A stretch of DNA of 64,000 nucleotides from Flavobacteriales bacterium UBA1494 (GTDB lineage Bacteria > Bacteroidota > Bacteroidia > Flavobacteriales_E > Vicingaceae). The notes beneath the pieces are model-generated. The model worked only from the letters and a program-made list of their open reading frames with translations. It ran no database searches and had not been told where the DNA came from. Each line of letters begins with the position of its first letter. The stretch's first letter is position 1. Position numbers and translations under genes: made by a program. The stretch covers positions 1 through 64,000 of the forward strand of contig CAJJAT010000023.1 in assembly GCA_905182175.1 (NCBI GenBank), in the 5' to 3' direction. Shown piece by piece: positions 1-9,319 of this stretch.

Positions 1-224
1 GATTTACCTTAGATTACAATTTAAAGTTCACCAATGTTAAGTCATTAACTGCTTCATTCCTTGAGAAAGCACTTCCTGAAAATACAATTATTCTAGAATT
101 GAAGTATGACATAGCGGACGATAAAACCGCTAAAAGAATTACAACAGCCCTTCCCGTTAGACTCGGAAAATTCTCAAAATACATCCGAGGTGTGGAAATT
201 TTTAATCCACATTTAGCAGTATAA
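1..224 (+). CDS. VTC-domain protein, C-terminal end (5' partial)
   Basis: The first 224 bases are the last 73 codons of a gene that begins outside the window; the frame is open from position 3 to TAA at 222-224. The visible end contains ILELKYD, then an alternating charged stretch and KFSKYIRGVE close to the C-terminus. These fit the tunnel-fold strands and C-terminal helix of VTC-type polyphosphate polymerase domains, in which the E-x-K strand lines the catalytic tunnel. VTC-domain proteins are often encoded beside CotH-family proteins in bacteria, and the next gene, three bases downstream, is one. That linkage supports the call. The catalytic core lies upstream, so activity cannot be judged here. 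Confidence 0.7.
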   Translation, partial: FTLDYNLKFTNVKSLTASFLEKALPENTIILELKYDIADDKTAKRITTALPVRLGKFSKYIRGVEIFNPHLAV

Positions 225-227
225 CTT

Positions 228-3224
228 ATGGTTCAGCTATTTTTTAAAAATTTCTTTGTTCTCACTTTTTGTCTAGTGTTCCTTGGAGCATGTCACGAAT
301 TCAAAAAGGCTCAAGATCCTACTGAATTTTCAAAACTGACATGCAGTGTCGACTGTGATGGTTTTTCTGAAACAGACAAAAAGCATCGTCACGATTTTTC
401 TGATGGAGAGTCAATAAAGGTGAGTCTTGGAAAGGTAGTTTTAAATGCCGAATCGGGGAAAAAAGTTGTTCTTGTCAGTAAGAAACATCCTTATGGCTTA
501 AGCGCAAAAATAGAGAAGCCACAAGAGAATGCTTTCTATAAAGTTTCTATACTTAGAAAAGACATTTCGAAAAAAGCAGTCCTCGTAATTCAAGCAGAAA
601 ACCCTTCTATATTATATCATACTGAGAAACAAGGAAAGCCTGCTCCTGATGGATGGGAGAAATTAGAAACTAGTTTTGAAGTACCTCCTCACACCGGAAA
701 AATTTCGATTTTCTGTTGGATTGCTCGAGGAGACTCTGCCTATTTTGATGAACTTAAATTACAGCGACTACCCTCAAAAATATATCACAAACACGATCCA
801 TCAAAATCTATTGGACTGTACTTTTCAGACAAAAAAGTTCAAAACTTCGAGGAAGCGAAATTAATTGCTTTTGCAGAAGGAGTGCATTTTGGGGATGGAA
901 ATTGGCATAAGGGTATTTTGTCTTTCGAGAAAGGTCCTATTCCTATTAAAGCGAAATTTAAAGGGGACTGGCTAGACCATTTAATAGGCAATAAATGGTC
1001 GTTTAGGATTAAAACTAGAAAAGGGAGTACGTTCAAGCGAATGAAACAATTTTCTGTGCAAACACCTGAAAGCAGGTACTTTTTACACGAATATTTGGCA
1101 CACCAGTTATTTTTTGAAGAGGGGCTATTAACAACGCGGTACGATTTTGCTCCTTTATACTTCAACCAAACGAGCAGAGGAGTATTTGCAATTGAAGAGC
1201 ACTTTACAAAGCAATTAATAGAATACAACCTGAGGAGAGAAGGTCCAATTTTGAAATTTGATGAAAATCCGATGTGGCGAGGAATTGCCATACATAAAGG
1301 GCTAGAACCAGTCTTAGGATGGAAGTCTCATCCTAATTATGAAACAAGTAGAATTCTAGCATTTGGGTCATCGCAGATTCTAGAAAACGAAACTTTTAAA
1401 GAGAAGTTCTTAATTGGTCATAGTTTACTGTATCAATTTAAAAATAGACTAGCACCTGTAGATGACCTGTTTGAAATAGATAAGTTGGCAAAATATTTAG
1501 CTCTATCTGACCTTCACCAAGGCAAGCACGGAGCCATTTGGCACAATCTTAGATTTTACTATAACCCCATCAGCTGTAAGTTAGAAATTATTAACTACGA
1601 TAACTTTACACCCGACTATCCTTCTCATAAGAAAGATAAAACCACAGCTTTGGATTTTGAACAAGTAACGGAGAAGTTCAAATACAAACATTTTTACACT
1701 TACTTTTTCACTTCTCCTAATCTGAGAACCGCCTACCTAAAGGAATTAAAAAAGGTAACGAACGACTCGTATTTGAATGCTTTCTATGACAGAATAGAAC
1801 CGCAATTAAACGAATTCAAAAAACTAATTCAAATTGAATTCCCTGAATACGATATTGATAGAGATTTCTTGCTGAACAATGCCAAATCTCTGCGAAATGA
1901 CGTAAAAGTTATCGAAAAGAAGCACCAAGAGGGTTTTTACGACAGCCTCACCATCATCGACCATGACGAACAGTTCTCATTCGATTATTTCCCGAGCCTA
2001 TTTCCTCATTTTTTAAATGCCTATTACCACTTAGATAACAAAACGGGAAAGTTATTAATAGAAAATAATAACGTTACAGATATCATCCCAACTCGCTTAT
2101 TCAATGAATCTAAAACGCTATATAGATTTAAAGACAGCGAAGTAATTCGCAAATACGGAGAAGAAGGACAGAATAAAGAATACATCATTCCTCACTACAA
2201 AGAAGCAACCCATCTAGAATTTAAAGATGTAGACTCGAATCAGATTTACACTGCTGAAATTACTCCCTGGCAAAAGAACACTGCACTTTCTCCTTATCAG
2301 GAGTTAAAGGCTAGCTCTACCTCAAGTCCGCATCAACTATTTTCAAAACAAAATGATACCTTCTTATTGGCAGCAGGAAAATATGAGTTACGCAACAAAA
2401 TTATTGTTCCTCAGGGAAAAGTTGTGGTTATAGAAAGGGGAACAGAATTAAACCTATTGAATAATGCAGCAATTATTTCTTATTCCTCTGTGCACTTCTT
2501 AGGTACTGCGGAAAGCTCTATACTTGTTACTTCTTCCGACAAAACAGCAAATGGAATTATAGTACTTCAAGCTTCCGGTAAAAGTTCTATTCACCATACC
2601 ACCTTTAAGAACTTAAACACTTTTAGCTATAAAGGTTGGAACTTATCTGGTGCGGTTAATTTTTATGAATCAGATGTGGTCATATCAAACTCTAGCTTTG
2701 AAGGTAATTTATGTGAAGATGCATTGAATATTATAAAGTCAAATTTCTTAGTAGACAGCTGTAAATTCTCCAACATTTTTGCAGATGCTTTCGATTCTGA
2801 TTTTTGCACAGGAACATTGAGTAATAGTTCGTTCAACTACGTTGGAAACGACGCTATTGACTTCAGTACCAGCCAGATTAAGATTAAAAATTGTACCATC
2901 AAAAACATTGATGACAAAGGTATTAGTGGTGGAGAAGGCTCTACACTTTGGGTTAAAAATTGTGTTATTGATAGGTGCCAGATTGGAGCCGCATCGAAAG
3001 ACTTGTCAGAAGTTTACCTCGATTCAGTTGTGATTAGCAATTCAAAGTATGGGTTGGTTACTTTGATGAAGAAACCAGAATATGGAGCCGCTACCATTAT
3101 CGCAAAAAACCTAAAGCTGGAGAACTGCCAAGAGAATTTGCTAATTGAAAAGAAGTCAACCGTCGAAATCAATGGGATGAAAATAGAAGGCAAGCAGAAA
3201 AAAGTAGCAGAAATGTTTTACTAA
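228..3224 (+). CDS. CotH-kinase-family lipoprotein with C-terminal beta-helix
   Basis: A 998-residue exported lipoprotein. The N-terminus has a hydrophobic signal ending in the lipobox LGAC with Cys22. Residues about 235-480 show CotH-family features: WSFRIKTRKG, MKQFSVQTPESRYFLHEY, RGVFAIEEHF, then LSDLHQGKHGAIWHNLRFY and INYDNF. In CotH proteins these regions form an atypical protein-kinase fold. Residues about 690-990 are rich in short Asn/Ser strands (for example SNSSFEGNLCEDALNI), typical of a right-handed parallel beta-helix. It starts 3 nt after the VTC gene stop, so the two are co-transcribed and probably co-functional. The substrate is unknown; a role in modifying a surface protein or polymer is inference. 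It ends at TAA with no clear terminator. Confidence 0.8.
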   Translation: MVQLFFKNFFVLTFCLVFLGACHEFKKAQDPTEFSKLTCSVDCDGFSETDKKHRHDFSDGESIKVSLGKVVLNAESGKKVVLVSKKHPYGLSAKIEKPQENAFYKVSILRKDISKKAVLVIQAENPSILYHTEKQGKPAPDGWEKLETSFEVPPHTGKISIFCWIARGDSAYFDELKLQRLPSKIYHKHDPSKSIGLYFSDKKVQNFEEAKLIAFAEGVHFGDGNWHKGILSFEKGPIPIKAKFKGDWLDHLIGNKWSFRIKTRKGSTFKRMKQFSVQTPESRYFLHEYLAHQLFFEEGLLTTRYDFAPLYFNQTSRGVFAIEEHFTKQLIEYNLRREGPILKFDENPMWRGIAIHKGLEPVLGWKSHPNYETSRILAFGSSQILENETFKEKFLIGHSLLYQFKNRLAPVDDLFEIDKLAKYLALSDLHQGKHGAIWHNLRFYYNPISCKLEIINYDNFTPDYPSHKKDKTTALDFEQVTEKFKYKHFYTYFFTSPNLRTAYLKELKKVTNDSYLNAFYDRIEPQLNEFKKLIQIEFPEYDIDRDFLLNNAKSLRNDVKVIEKKHQEGFYDSLTIIDHDEQFSFDYFPSLFPHFLNAYYHLDNKTGKLLIENNNVTDIIPTRLFNESKTLYRFKDSEVIRKYGEEGQNKEYIIPHYKEATHLEFKDVDSNQIYTAEITPWQKNTALSPYQELKASSTSSPHQLFSKQNDTFLLAAGKYELRNKIIVPQGKVVVIERGTELNLLNNAAIISYSSVHFLGTAESSILVTSSDKTANGIIVLQASGKSSIHHTTFKNLNTFSYKGWNLSGAVNFYESDVVISNSSFEGNLCEDALNIIKSNFLVDSCKFSNIFADAFDSDFCTGTLSNSSFNYVGNDAIDFSTSQIKIKNCTIKNIDDKGISGGEGSTLWVKNCVIDRCQIGAASKDLSEVYLDSVVISNSKYGLVTLMKKPEYGAATIIAKNLKLENCQENLLIEKKSTVEINGMKIEGKQKKVAEMFY

Positions 3225-3251
3225 GCGCCAACTTCCCTTCATTTTCCCTTT

Positions 3252-3569
3252 TCAAGCATCAAAGTAGTAATGCAAGTGATTCTTGCACTTGTCGTTGAAT
3301 TCATGGTCACAATCTGGACAACACTTTGCAGATAAATAAGCGTTAACCGTCATCTCGCTCCTGCAATTGCCGCACAACACCACCTTGTCGTCAAATTCTG
3401 ATTTGCTCCAAGTCTCAGCTTGGTGTTCCTCCATTTCGTCGTGGCATTTAATACACGCATAGAATTTATTGCAGCACTTCATTTTAATGGCGACTACGTC
3501 GGCCTGTGTGCAATGATGAATACAACGAGTTTTTCCATCAATTTGAAATCCAAAAATTATTTCATCCAT
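3252..3569 (-). CDS. CHY zinc finger protein
   Basis: A 105-residue cytosolic protein with many Cys/His pairs: TRCIHH, MKCCNKFYACIKCHDE, VVLCGNCRSE, AKCCPDCDHEF and a final CKNHLHYYF. This is the CHY zinc-finger pattern and the length of the stand-alone bacterial form. An open frame extends further upstream, but the ATG at 3569 gives the usual N-terminus MDEIIFGF and upstream residues look like translated remains of the neighbouring broken gene. Its start overlaps the end of that pseudogene (stop at 3562-3564), so the two were once translationally coupled. The protein appears intact although the genes upstream are not. Function in bacteria is unclear. Confidence 0.85.
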   Translation of the reverse strand: MDEIIFGFQIDGKTRCIHHCTQADVVAIKMKCCNKFYACIKCHDEMEEHQAETWSKSEFDDKVVLCGNCRSEMTVNAYLSAKCCPDCDHEFNDKCKNHLHYYFDA

Positions 3570-4072
3570 GATTAAATCTGTTTTCAGTTTTATAATCAAT
3601 GCCCTTTTTAAAAGCTTCAATTTTTCGGTAAATAATATAAAGAAGTTCGAACCCAAATACACCAAAAGAACAATCAACAATTTGCCATAAAATTAGAATT
3701 TCCATGAAGGAACCGGCTATAAAGGCAGTGGGTAAAATTAAGATACAAGCCTACATTCCGTAGCGTAAAACCCATCTATTCTCAATCGGTATTTTATACA
3801 CTTCAATATAAAACATGGCAATAATAATGTGGCCAAAAGCTGGCCAATCAAAACCGTAACTTAAAAAAAGGAGAACTGTCATTTATCTCTATTAAAGCAT
3901 TGCGTACTATATACAACCAGGAGTTTATATAACGTCCAAAGCTAAAATTTGATATTATAAATTGCAATTCACTCCCTAAAAAAAACGCTGTAACTCCACT
4001 AATTAGTAAGGCGATAATAAATAGAAAAACCAGCCTTTTAATTTCCCAAATTGCTTCTACCGGATTTTTCAT
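3562..4072 (-). pseudogene. Membrane protein gene broken by a frameshift and a stop
   Basis: The first 65 codons from ATG 4072 encode MKNPVEAIWEIKRLVFLF and one further membrane segment, then the frame shifts. At 3863-3869 a run of seven A (T on the coding strand) is one base too long for the reading frame. Removing one base gives a continuous SPFLSYGFDWPAFGHIII and onward. That second frame is cut by TAG at 3751-3753 but continues as ACILILPTAFIAGSF and IVDCSFGVFGFELLYIIYR to TGA at 3562-3564. The joined product would be a four-helix membrane protein of about 170 residues resembling conserved flavobacterial proteins of unknown function, from memory. A shorter reading from ATG 3882 avoids the frameshift but still meets the TAG. 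Confidence 0.65.
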
Positions 4073-4087
4073 AATTAGTTAGGTTAA

Positions 4088-4117
4088 GACCCACTCCGAA
4101 TAAATACGGAGTGGGTC
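4088..4117. terminator. Perfect hairpin between the membrane gene and creD remnants
   Basis: GACCCACTCCG and CGGAGTGGGTC form an 11-bp perfect stem with an 8-nt loop (AATAAATA). It lies 7 bases past the reconstructed creD stop and 15 bases before the next minus-strand start. The plus-strand 3' side is T-rich after a short gap; the minus side is not. It could terminate creD transcription or act as an intra-operon processing hairpin. Confidence 0.6.
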
Positions 4118-4124
4118 GGTTAGT

Positions 4125-5434
4125 TTATTTTTCATTTAATTTTAAGCCATACCAATCAACTTTTCTAGTAAAGAACATGGTTGCAGCCAATATAATTACA
4201 AGTCCTACACTGCCCATTAATAAAGCATAATCCGTTAATAATAACGTCACAAATAAGAATCAGTAGATTAAAATAAGCAGACTTACCAGAATCCAGGTCA
4301 TGCGTTTTGCTTTAAATATGCTCAAGGAATAGAGCGAAATCATAGCGACAATTCCAAAAGTGGAAAACCCGTAAGCGATGTTGAAGTCAGTATGTTCTGA
4401 TATGGCAACTAGCAGTATGTAAAATAGACACAGAGCAAGACCTACTAAAGCATATTGCAGTGGGTGAATTCGTTGGTTGTTAAGAATCTCAATTAAAAAG
4501 GTCAGAGCAATCGTCATGGCTGCGTACTTTACCTATCGAAAAGACTTTTGATAATCGTCCAACGGAACAATTAAGTCGACCCCAAAGCTTGACTCCATCA
4601 TTAGGTTAGAAAAACCACTTCTTACAAAAGACTAAGGGAATTTTTTATTGAGTTCCAACACTTTCCACTTTACTTGAAAGCCATCTTTAGAAACTTTTCT
4701 AGAATCGGGTAAAAATTTACCCTTGAAACTTGGAGCTTCCCAAGTAGACAGCAAAGACACTTCAGTAATTCCTCCTAAGGGTATAAAATTCAATTCCTTA
4801 CTTCCTTGTAAATCGAGGTTAAACTCAAAGCCAAATACTTCATTTGTATTGTCGCTCAATTCAGGAATTTTAATGGTTACACCAGACTTAATAATTGGAC
4901 TCAACGCAGAACCCAGTTCAATTTTCAAGGTCTTTTTATTCCACTTAAATTGTATCTGATTTTTAATCCCTCTCAAGTCGGCTATTCCCGTGGTCACAAA
5001 AGCCTTCTCGTAGTGAATTGCTATTATGCCTGTCGTTTCTGATTCCAAATCCAAATCAAAACTTCCCTTCTCGTTCATATCGGACTTGTACACAACCACC
5101 TCATAAATCCCTCTTCGTAACTTTTCAGGAATTACAGTTCCATCAATTTTTAAATCCTGAGGTAGTATGTTCCGTTCTTAACAATGATCCGTTCCGTTTC
5201 TCTTTCCATTTTAGAATAACTGATGGGTATGGTCAAAATAGATTCATTAATTTCCTGACTTCCTGCCCACTTTTCGCTCTCTTCCGCAACTGCAGCTAAA
5301 TTCTGGTTTTCTCGTTCTTTAAGAATACTTTTTATCATGGATGCGGGCAACATCAGCAAAAGCATTAATACAGTTGTAACAATGAGTTTAAAACCAATTG
5401 TATTGATAAAATCACCCTTCGTTGTGTCTCCTTT
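4125..5434 (-). pseudogene. creD: creD remnant (inner membrane protein CreD)
   Basis: Pieces of one CreD-family protein can be read in order on the minus strand. The N-terminal part (5434-5165) has LLLMLPASMIKSILKERENQ. A frameshift near 5161-5170 leads to LKIDGTVIPEKLRRGIYEVV and the periplasmic beta-rich domain. The rest stays in one frame through TAG 4632-4634, TAG 4533-4535 and TGA 4260-4262, giving VDLIVPLDDYQKSFR, then QRIHPLQYALVGLALCLFY and FFTRKVDWYGLKLNEK to TAA 4125-4127. The HPLQY..VGLALCLFY membrane block is typical of CreD. The start region is also unclear: the frame is closed by TAA at 5435-5437. With three nonsense codons and at least one frameshift the gene cannot make full-length CreD. 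Confidence 0.85.
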
Positions 5435-5548
5435 TTAGCAGGTGATGTGTTGGGATGCAATCTTTCTGTGTATTCTCGTTTTCTAGTTCCGTAAAATTAA
5501 ATTTAAAAGTACTTTGAATTACAAAGCGAATGGTTAAAAAAATACGGA

Positions 5549-5836
5549 TTAAATTCCTAATATTAATTTTTCAATAGCCTTTAAATTCCTCTTAAACAAT
5601 TACTTTCCTAATATTGTAGCGGCATAATTTGTTTTCGGTTTCTTTCCCACAAATTCCTTGTACACGTCAATCATTTCCTTCTTTTCGAGAGCAGTTAAAT
5701 GACTTGCCAAATTACCATCTGTTAAATATAGCATTTCTTTTAGTGTATTAAAATCAACCGTTTCGTTGTCCATTAAATTGGACATTACCCCAAACCTTAC
5801 CCTACTTTCGAAAACCTTTTGTAGTTTTTCAATCAT
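5549..5836 (-). pseudogene. Winged-helix regulator of the creD operon, stop near C-terminus
   Basis: The intact part (5836-5600, 78 residues) is a winged-helix DNA-binding domain: MIEKLQKVFESRVRFGVMSN, a recognition-helix region LTDGNLASHLTALEKK, and a wing VGKKPKTNYAATILGK. TAA at 5600-5602 follows. Reading through it, the same frame continues LFKRNLKAIEKLILGI to TAA 5549-5551, which matches the usual C-terminal helix of this family (LGKxxFxxHLxALExLI). So it is a single nonsense change in an otherwise full-length gene. Such regulators normally sit beside creD in Bacteroidota. The product lacks only the last dimerisation helix, so residual DNA binding is possible. Its ATG overlaps the upstream membrane gene stop (ATGA-type). 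Confidence 0.8.
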
Positions 5837-6423
5837 TCCCAGTCATATTTAAAATACATCACAGCCCCATAAATGATATGTAAAACGCCAATACCTATTG
5901 CCCACAAAATTAATCCGTAACCAATATAAAAAGACCCAACCAAGCCCAATACAATCTCAAAAATTCCCAAGAACCTGATATCATTTAGGGTGTATTTACT
6001 TGCGTTGATTAGTGCCATTGCGCAAAACAACGAGGTTACTGGAGCATTTAACCCGATCAAATTGTGTTGGATTAAAATGAGAGCGAAAATCCCTCCCACC
6101 ACTAAAGGAATAGACAAATTAATCAACAGTCGTTTACTTGACGCACCTCATATTTTCTGACCTTTTTCTGAAGCTTTTTTATAGGTTAAAACAATTCCCA
6201 AGGTAATGGACACAATTAGCATGCAAATGCCAATTAACAGCAATTCTTGAATGGTATAGGGCTGTGTAGTATGCATACTCAAACGAACCATGAGAGGATT
6301 TTCTTCTGTCGCTGCGCCTCTAATTTTTAAAAACCCAAAAGCGACTCCAACTAATGCGGTTAATCCGGCCAAAATACCGGATAACCTACTCAATGAAATA
6401 AACCTAGTGGACTGTTCCATCAT
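5833..6423 (-). pseudogene. Polytopic membrane protein split by one TGA codon
   Basis: Two open frames, 6423-6148 and 6126-5833, are in the same phase and separated only by TGA at 6148-6150. Read through, the junction is KKASEKGQKI-stop-GASSKRLLINLSIPLVVGG, where a Trp would fit the stop. The joined protein is about 196 residues with roughly six membrane segments and no obvious catalytic motif. It is the first gene of the creD operon and its last codons overlap the winged-helix gene start. The Trp-to-TGA change explains the split; no indel is needed. The second half alone begins MINLSIPLVVGGIF and might still be translated, which cannot be judged from sequence. Confidence 0.75.
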
Positions 6424-6590
6424 GGAGTGAATTTGGTTTAGTTGATCTAAACTACTTTTCTATAATTTATCTTTTTCAATTTAAAAGTACTTTGTAATAT
6501 AAAGCAACATATTTTTATCTTTACAAACCAACTGTATAAAAAATAAATGATTAAACATTGCAATAAATTCTGTATAAGAACTGTTGAGCT

Positions 6591-6598
6591 TACCTTTG
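6591..6598 (+). promoter_or_regulatory. -7 element TACCTTTG of hemN
   Basis: Perfect match to the Bacteroidota sigma-ABfr -7 box TAnnTTTG. Only four bases (caaa) separate it from the GTG start at 6603, so the predicted transcript starts at or next to the start codon. Confidence 0.7.
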
Positions 6599-6602
6599 CA
6601 AA

Positions 6603-7964
6603 GTGGAAAATCTTATAGCAAAATACAACATACCAGGCCCCCGTTATACATCTTACCCTACTGTTCCTTTTTGGAACAAGGAAGGCATCCAAAAGTCAGT
6701 TTGGATTGAATCTGTAAAGCAATCTTTTGCAGAAAGCAACGCCAAAGAAGGCATCAGTTTATACATACACTTACCTTTTTGCGAAAGCTTGTGCACTTTT
6801 TGTGGTTGCAACAAAAGAATCACAAAAAACCATGGTGTGGAATCACCATATATTACTGCTGTTTTAAAGGAATGGGACTTGTATTTGGCCTTATTTGATG
6901 AAAAACCAATTATAAGCGAGTTACACTTTGGTGGAGGAACTCCTACCTTTTTCGCACCTGAAAGTTTAGACTTCCTACTTTCAGGAATCTTGGACAAAGG
7001 AATTATTCCTGAAAAGCACTCCTATAGTTTTGAAGGGCACCCAAACAACACCAAAAAAGGGCATTTGGAGGTGATGGCCAAACATGGTTTTAGAAGAGCC
7101 AGTTATGGTGTTCAAGACTTTGATGAAAAAGTTCAGCGTTCCATTAACAGAGTGCAGCCCTACGAAAATGTAGAAGTTGTTACTAAACTTAGCCGTGAAC
7201 TTGGGTATAATTCAACAAGTTTCGATTTAGTGTATGGGTTACCTTTCCAAACCATTGGAAGTATTGAGGGCACTATTGAACTAGTAAAAAAGTTAATGCC
7301 AGAGCGCATCGCATTTTACAGCTACGCTCATGTGCCTTGGATGAAAGGAAACGGCCAACGTGGATTTGACGATAACGATTTACCAACACCTGAAGGGAAA
7401 AGGGCCATGTATGAAGCTGGGTATCGTTTGCTATTAGAAGCAGGTTACAAAGAAGTAGGAATGGATCACTTTGCGCTAGAAACAGACGAAATGTACATCT
7501 CCTATAATGCTAAAACTTTGCACCGAAACTTTATGGGCTACACTGCCTCAAAAACTCAACTAATGGTGGGGTTAGGAGTGTCTAGTATCAGCGACAGTTG
7601 GTATGCTTTTGCGCAAAATGTAAAAACAGTTGAAGAATACTACGAAGAAATAGAAAAGAACGAGATTCCAATATTCAAAGGTCATTTATTGACAGAAGAA
7701 GACTTGATTATAAGAAAGCACATTTTAAACATTATGTGCCACTTTGAAACAGACTGGAACGAAGAAGCTCTGCAACACAAACTAGTTTTCGAAGCCGAAG
7801 ATCGTTTGCAAGAAATGATTCAGGATGGCCTATTAACGATTGAAAACTGTACCCTAACTGTTACCGAAAAAGGGAAACCATTTGTCCGTAACATTTGCAT
7901 GGCATTTGACGAAAAACTACTGGGTATTAAACCGGGAACGCAACTTTTTTCAATGACGATATGA
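6603..7964 (+). CDS. hemN: Oxygen-independent coproporphyrinogen III oxidase
   Basis: A 453-residue radical-SAM enzyme that decarboxylates two propionates of coproporphyrinogen III to give protoporphyrinogen IX without oxygen. The family N-terminus YNIPGPRYTSYPTVPFW begins at residue 8, which fixes the start at the GTG at 6603. The iron-sulfur motif is HLPFCESLCTFCGCNKR with Cys60, Cys64 and Cys67, and the extra Cys69 usual in HemN. The SAM-binding GGGTPTF and the motifs NRVQPYENV and DLVYGLPFQT follow, with a HemN-type C-terminal domain. It overlaps hemY by 4 nt (ATGA), so the two late heme steps are coupled. A -7 promoter box lies 4 nt upstream, which suggests leaderless translation. Confidence 0.95.
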   Translation: MENLIAKYNIPGPRYTSYPTVPFWNKEGIQKSVWIESVKQSFAESNAKEGISLYIHLPFCESLCTFCGCNKRITKNHGVESPYITAVLKEWDLYLALFDEKPIISELHFGGGTPTFFAPESLDFLLSGILDKGIIPEKHSYSFEGHPNNTKKGHLEVMAKHGFRRASYGVQDFDEKVQRSINRVQPYENVEVVTKLSRELGYNSTSFDLVYGLPFQTIGSIEGTIELVKKLMPERIAFYSYAHVPWMKGNGQRGFDDNDLPTPEGKRAMYEAGYRLLLEAGYKEVGMDHFALETDEMYISYNAKTLHRNFMGYTASKTQLMVGLGVSSISDSWYAFAQNVKTVEEYYEEIEKNEIPIFKGHLLTEEDLIIRKHILNIMCHFETDWNEEALQHKLVFEAEDRLQEMIQDGLLTIENCTLTVTEKGKPFVRNICMAFDEKLLGIKPGTQLFSMTI

Positions 7965-9319
7965 TTGTAATACTTGGTGGTGGAATAAGTGGATTATCAG
8001 CCGCTTTCGAGTTAAAGAAAGCTGGAAAAGAATTTATTTTATTAGAAGCCAACAAACAAGTTGGAGGCCAAATTCAGTCCTCTCAGAAACAAGACTTCAC
8101 CTTAGAGCACGGCCCCAATACGGTCTTGGTAAACAACCCAGAAATTAAGAAAATAATTGAAGACTTAGGGTTGTGGGATGAATTAATTTTTCCCGATGAA
8201 AAGGCTTCAAGCAATCGCTTTGTGCTAAAAAACGGGAACATAGAACCCTTTCCAAGTGGATTGGGAAAGATGCTAAAAAGCAATCTTTTTAGCATCTCTA
8301 CCCTCCTTTGTGTCTTGAGGGAACCTTTTAATTCATCTAAAAGTGCCACTGATGACGAAAGCCTTGGTGCTTTGGTAGAAAGAAGGTTGGGCAAGCAAAT
8401 ACTGGATGATTTTGTAACGCCATTTGTTACTGGAATTTACGCCGGCGACCCTTATAAAATGAGCGCTAAATACACCATGAACGTGCTAAAAGAAGCGGAA
8501 GAAAATCACGGTTCAATTGTTAAGGGTGCATTTAAAATAATAAAGGCTAAAAAGCTAGAGAATGAGAAATTTGGTCTACCGAAACAAAAGATTTTTACTT
8601 TTAAAAATGGCTTGCAACATCTGATTACTGTACTGCGGACGAAAGTAGAGAAAGAAATACAATGGGAAGCAAATTGCACCAAAATTGAATTTTCTGACCA
8701 ACAATATATTATTTATTACAAGCAAAATGGAGAACAACAATCAATAATAGCTTCAAAGGTCATCGCTGCATTGCCAGCTTTTACTTTGGCTGAACTAGTC
8801 CATAATTTCGCTTTTGGTTTATCTAGCCATCTAGAGCAAATCAAGTATGTTCCTGCCATGGCTGTGCACTTAGGCTTTCAGTCAAAGAATATGGCTTTTT
8901 CTGAAAAGGCTTTTGGGATTTTAAGCCGCAATGCAGAGAAGGTACCTTTTTTAGGTGTCCTGTTCAACAGCCACTTTTTTCCGCATACTGCACCGCAAGG
9001 AAAAGACCTAATTACTGTTATTTGCGGTGGAGTTCGTTACCCAGAGATTGTGGAAAAAAGTGATCAAGAAGTATTGGAAGAGATAGGTTCTTGCCTAGCA
9101 GATTTACTAGGAATAAGCGGAGGGTTTGAGTTGACAAACATTGTACGCTGGAAACAAGGAATTCCTCAATATGACATTGGCTACAGTAAAATTGAAGCCG
9201 ACATTGACCTGTATTTAGGTGCACACCACAACTTTAAAATTGCTGCTAACTACTACAAGGGAATCTCTGTTAGCGATTGTGTTAAAAATGGTAGCTTAGC
9301 CGCCCAATCTTTTATTTGA
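7961..9319 (+). CDS. hemY: Protoporphyrinogen oxidase (HemY type)
   Basis: A 452-residue FAD enzyme that oxidises protoporphyrinogen IX to protoporphyrin IX, the step after HemN. The dinucleotide-binding motif IVILGGGISGLSAAFELK is at residues 2-19, followed by LLEANKQVGGQIQS. Other family features are HGPNTVL, the segment VTPFVTGIYAGDPYKMSAKY, and a C-terminal RWKQGIPQYDIGY followed by NYYKGISVSDCV, which closes the FAD site. Length matches the bacterial HemY family. The start ATG overlaps the hemN stop and the gene runs into the next frame by TGATG, giving a three-gene unit. HemY-type enzymes may also oxidise coproporphyrinogen, but pairing with HemN points to the protoporphyrin route. Confidence 0.93.
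   Translation: MIVILGGGISGLSAAFELKKAGKEFILLEANKQVGGQIQSSQKQDFTLEHGPNTVLVNNPEIKKIIEDLGLWDELIFPDEKASSNRFVLKNGNIEPFPSGLGKMLKSNLFSISTLLCVLREPFNSSKSATDDESLGALVERRLGKQILDDFVTPFVTGIYAGDPYKMSAKYTMNVLKEAEENHGSIVKGAFKIIKAKKLENEKFGLPKQKIFTFKNGLQHLITVLRTKVEKEIQWEANCTKIEFSDQQYIIYYKQNGEQQSIIASKVIAALPAFTLAELVHNFAFGLSSHLEQIKYVPAMAVHLGFQSKNMAFSEKAFGILSRNAEKVPFLGVLFNSHFFPHTAPQGKDLITVICGGVRYPEIVEKSDQEVLEEIGSCLADLLGISGGFELTNIVRWKQGIPQYDIGYSKIEADIDLYLGAHHNFKIAANYYKGISVSDCVKNGSLAAQSFI

Noticed and set aside
839-1291. Minus-strand 150-codon frame inside the CotH gene
   Set aside because: It is a shadow of the CotH coding strand; its protein has no motif and the plus-strand gene is clear.
5833-6423. TGA read as tryptophan (alternative genetic code)
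   Set aside because: Intact genes here use TGA as a real stop (hemN, hemY) and TGG for Trp, and the broken genes also contain TAA and TAG.
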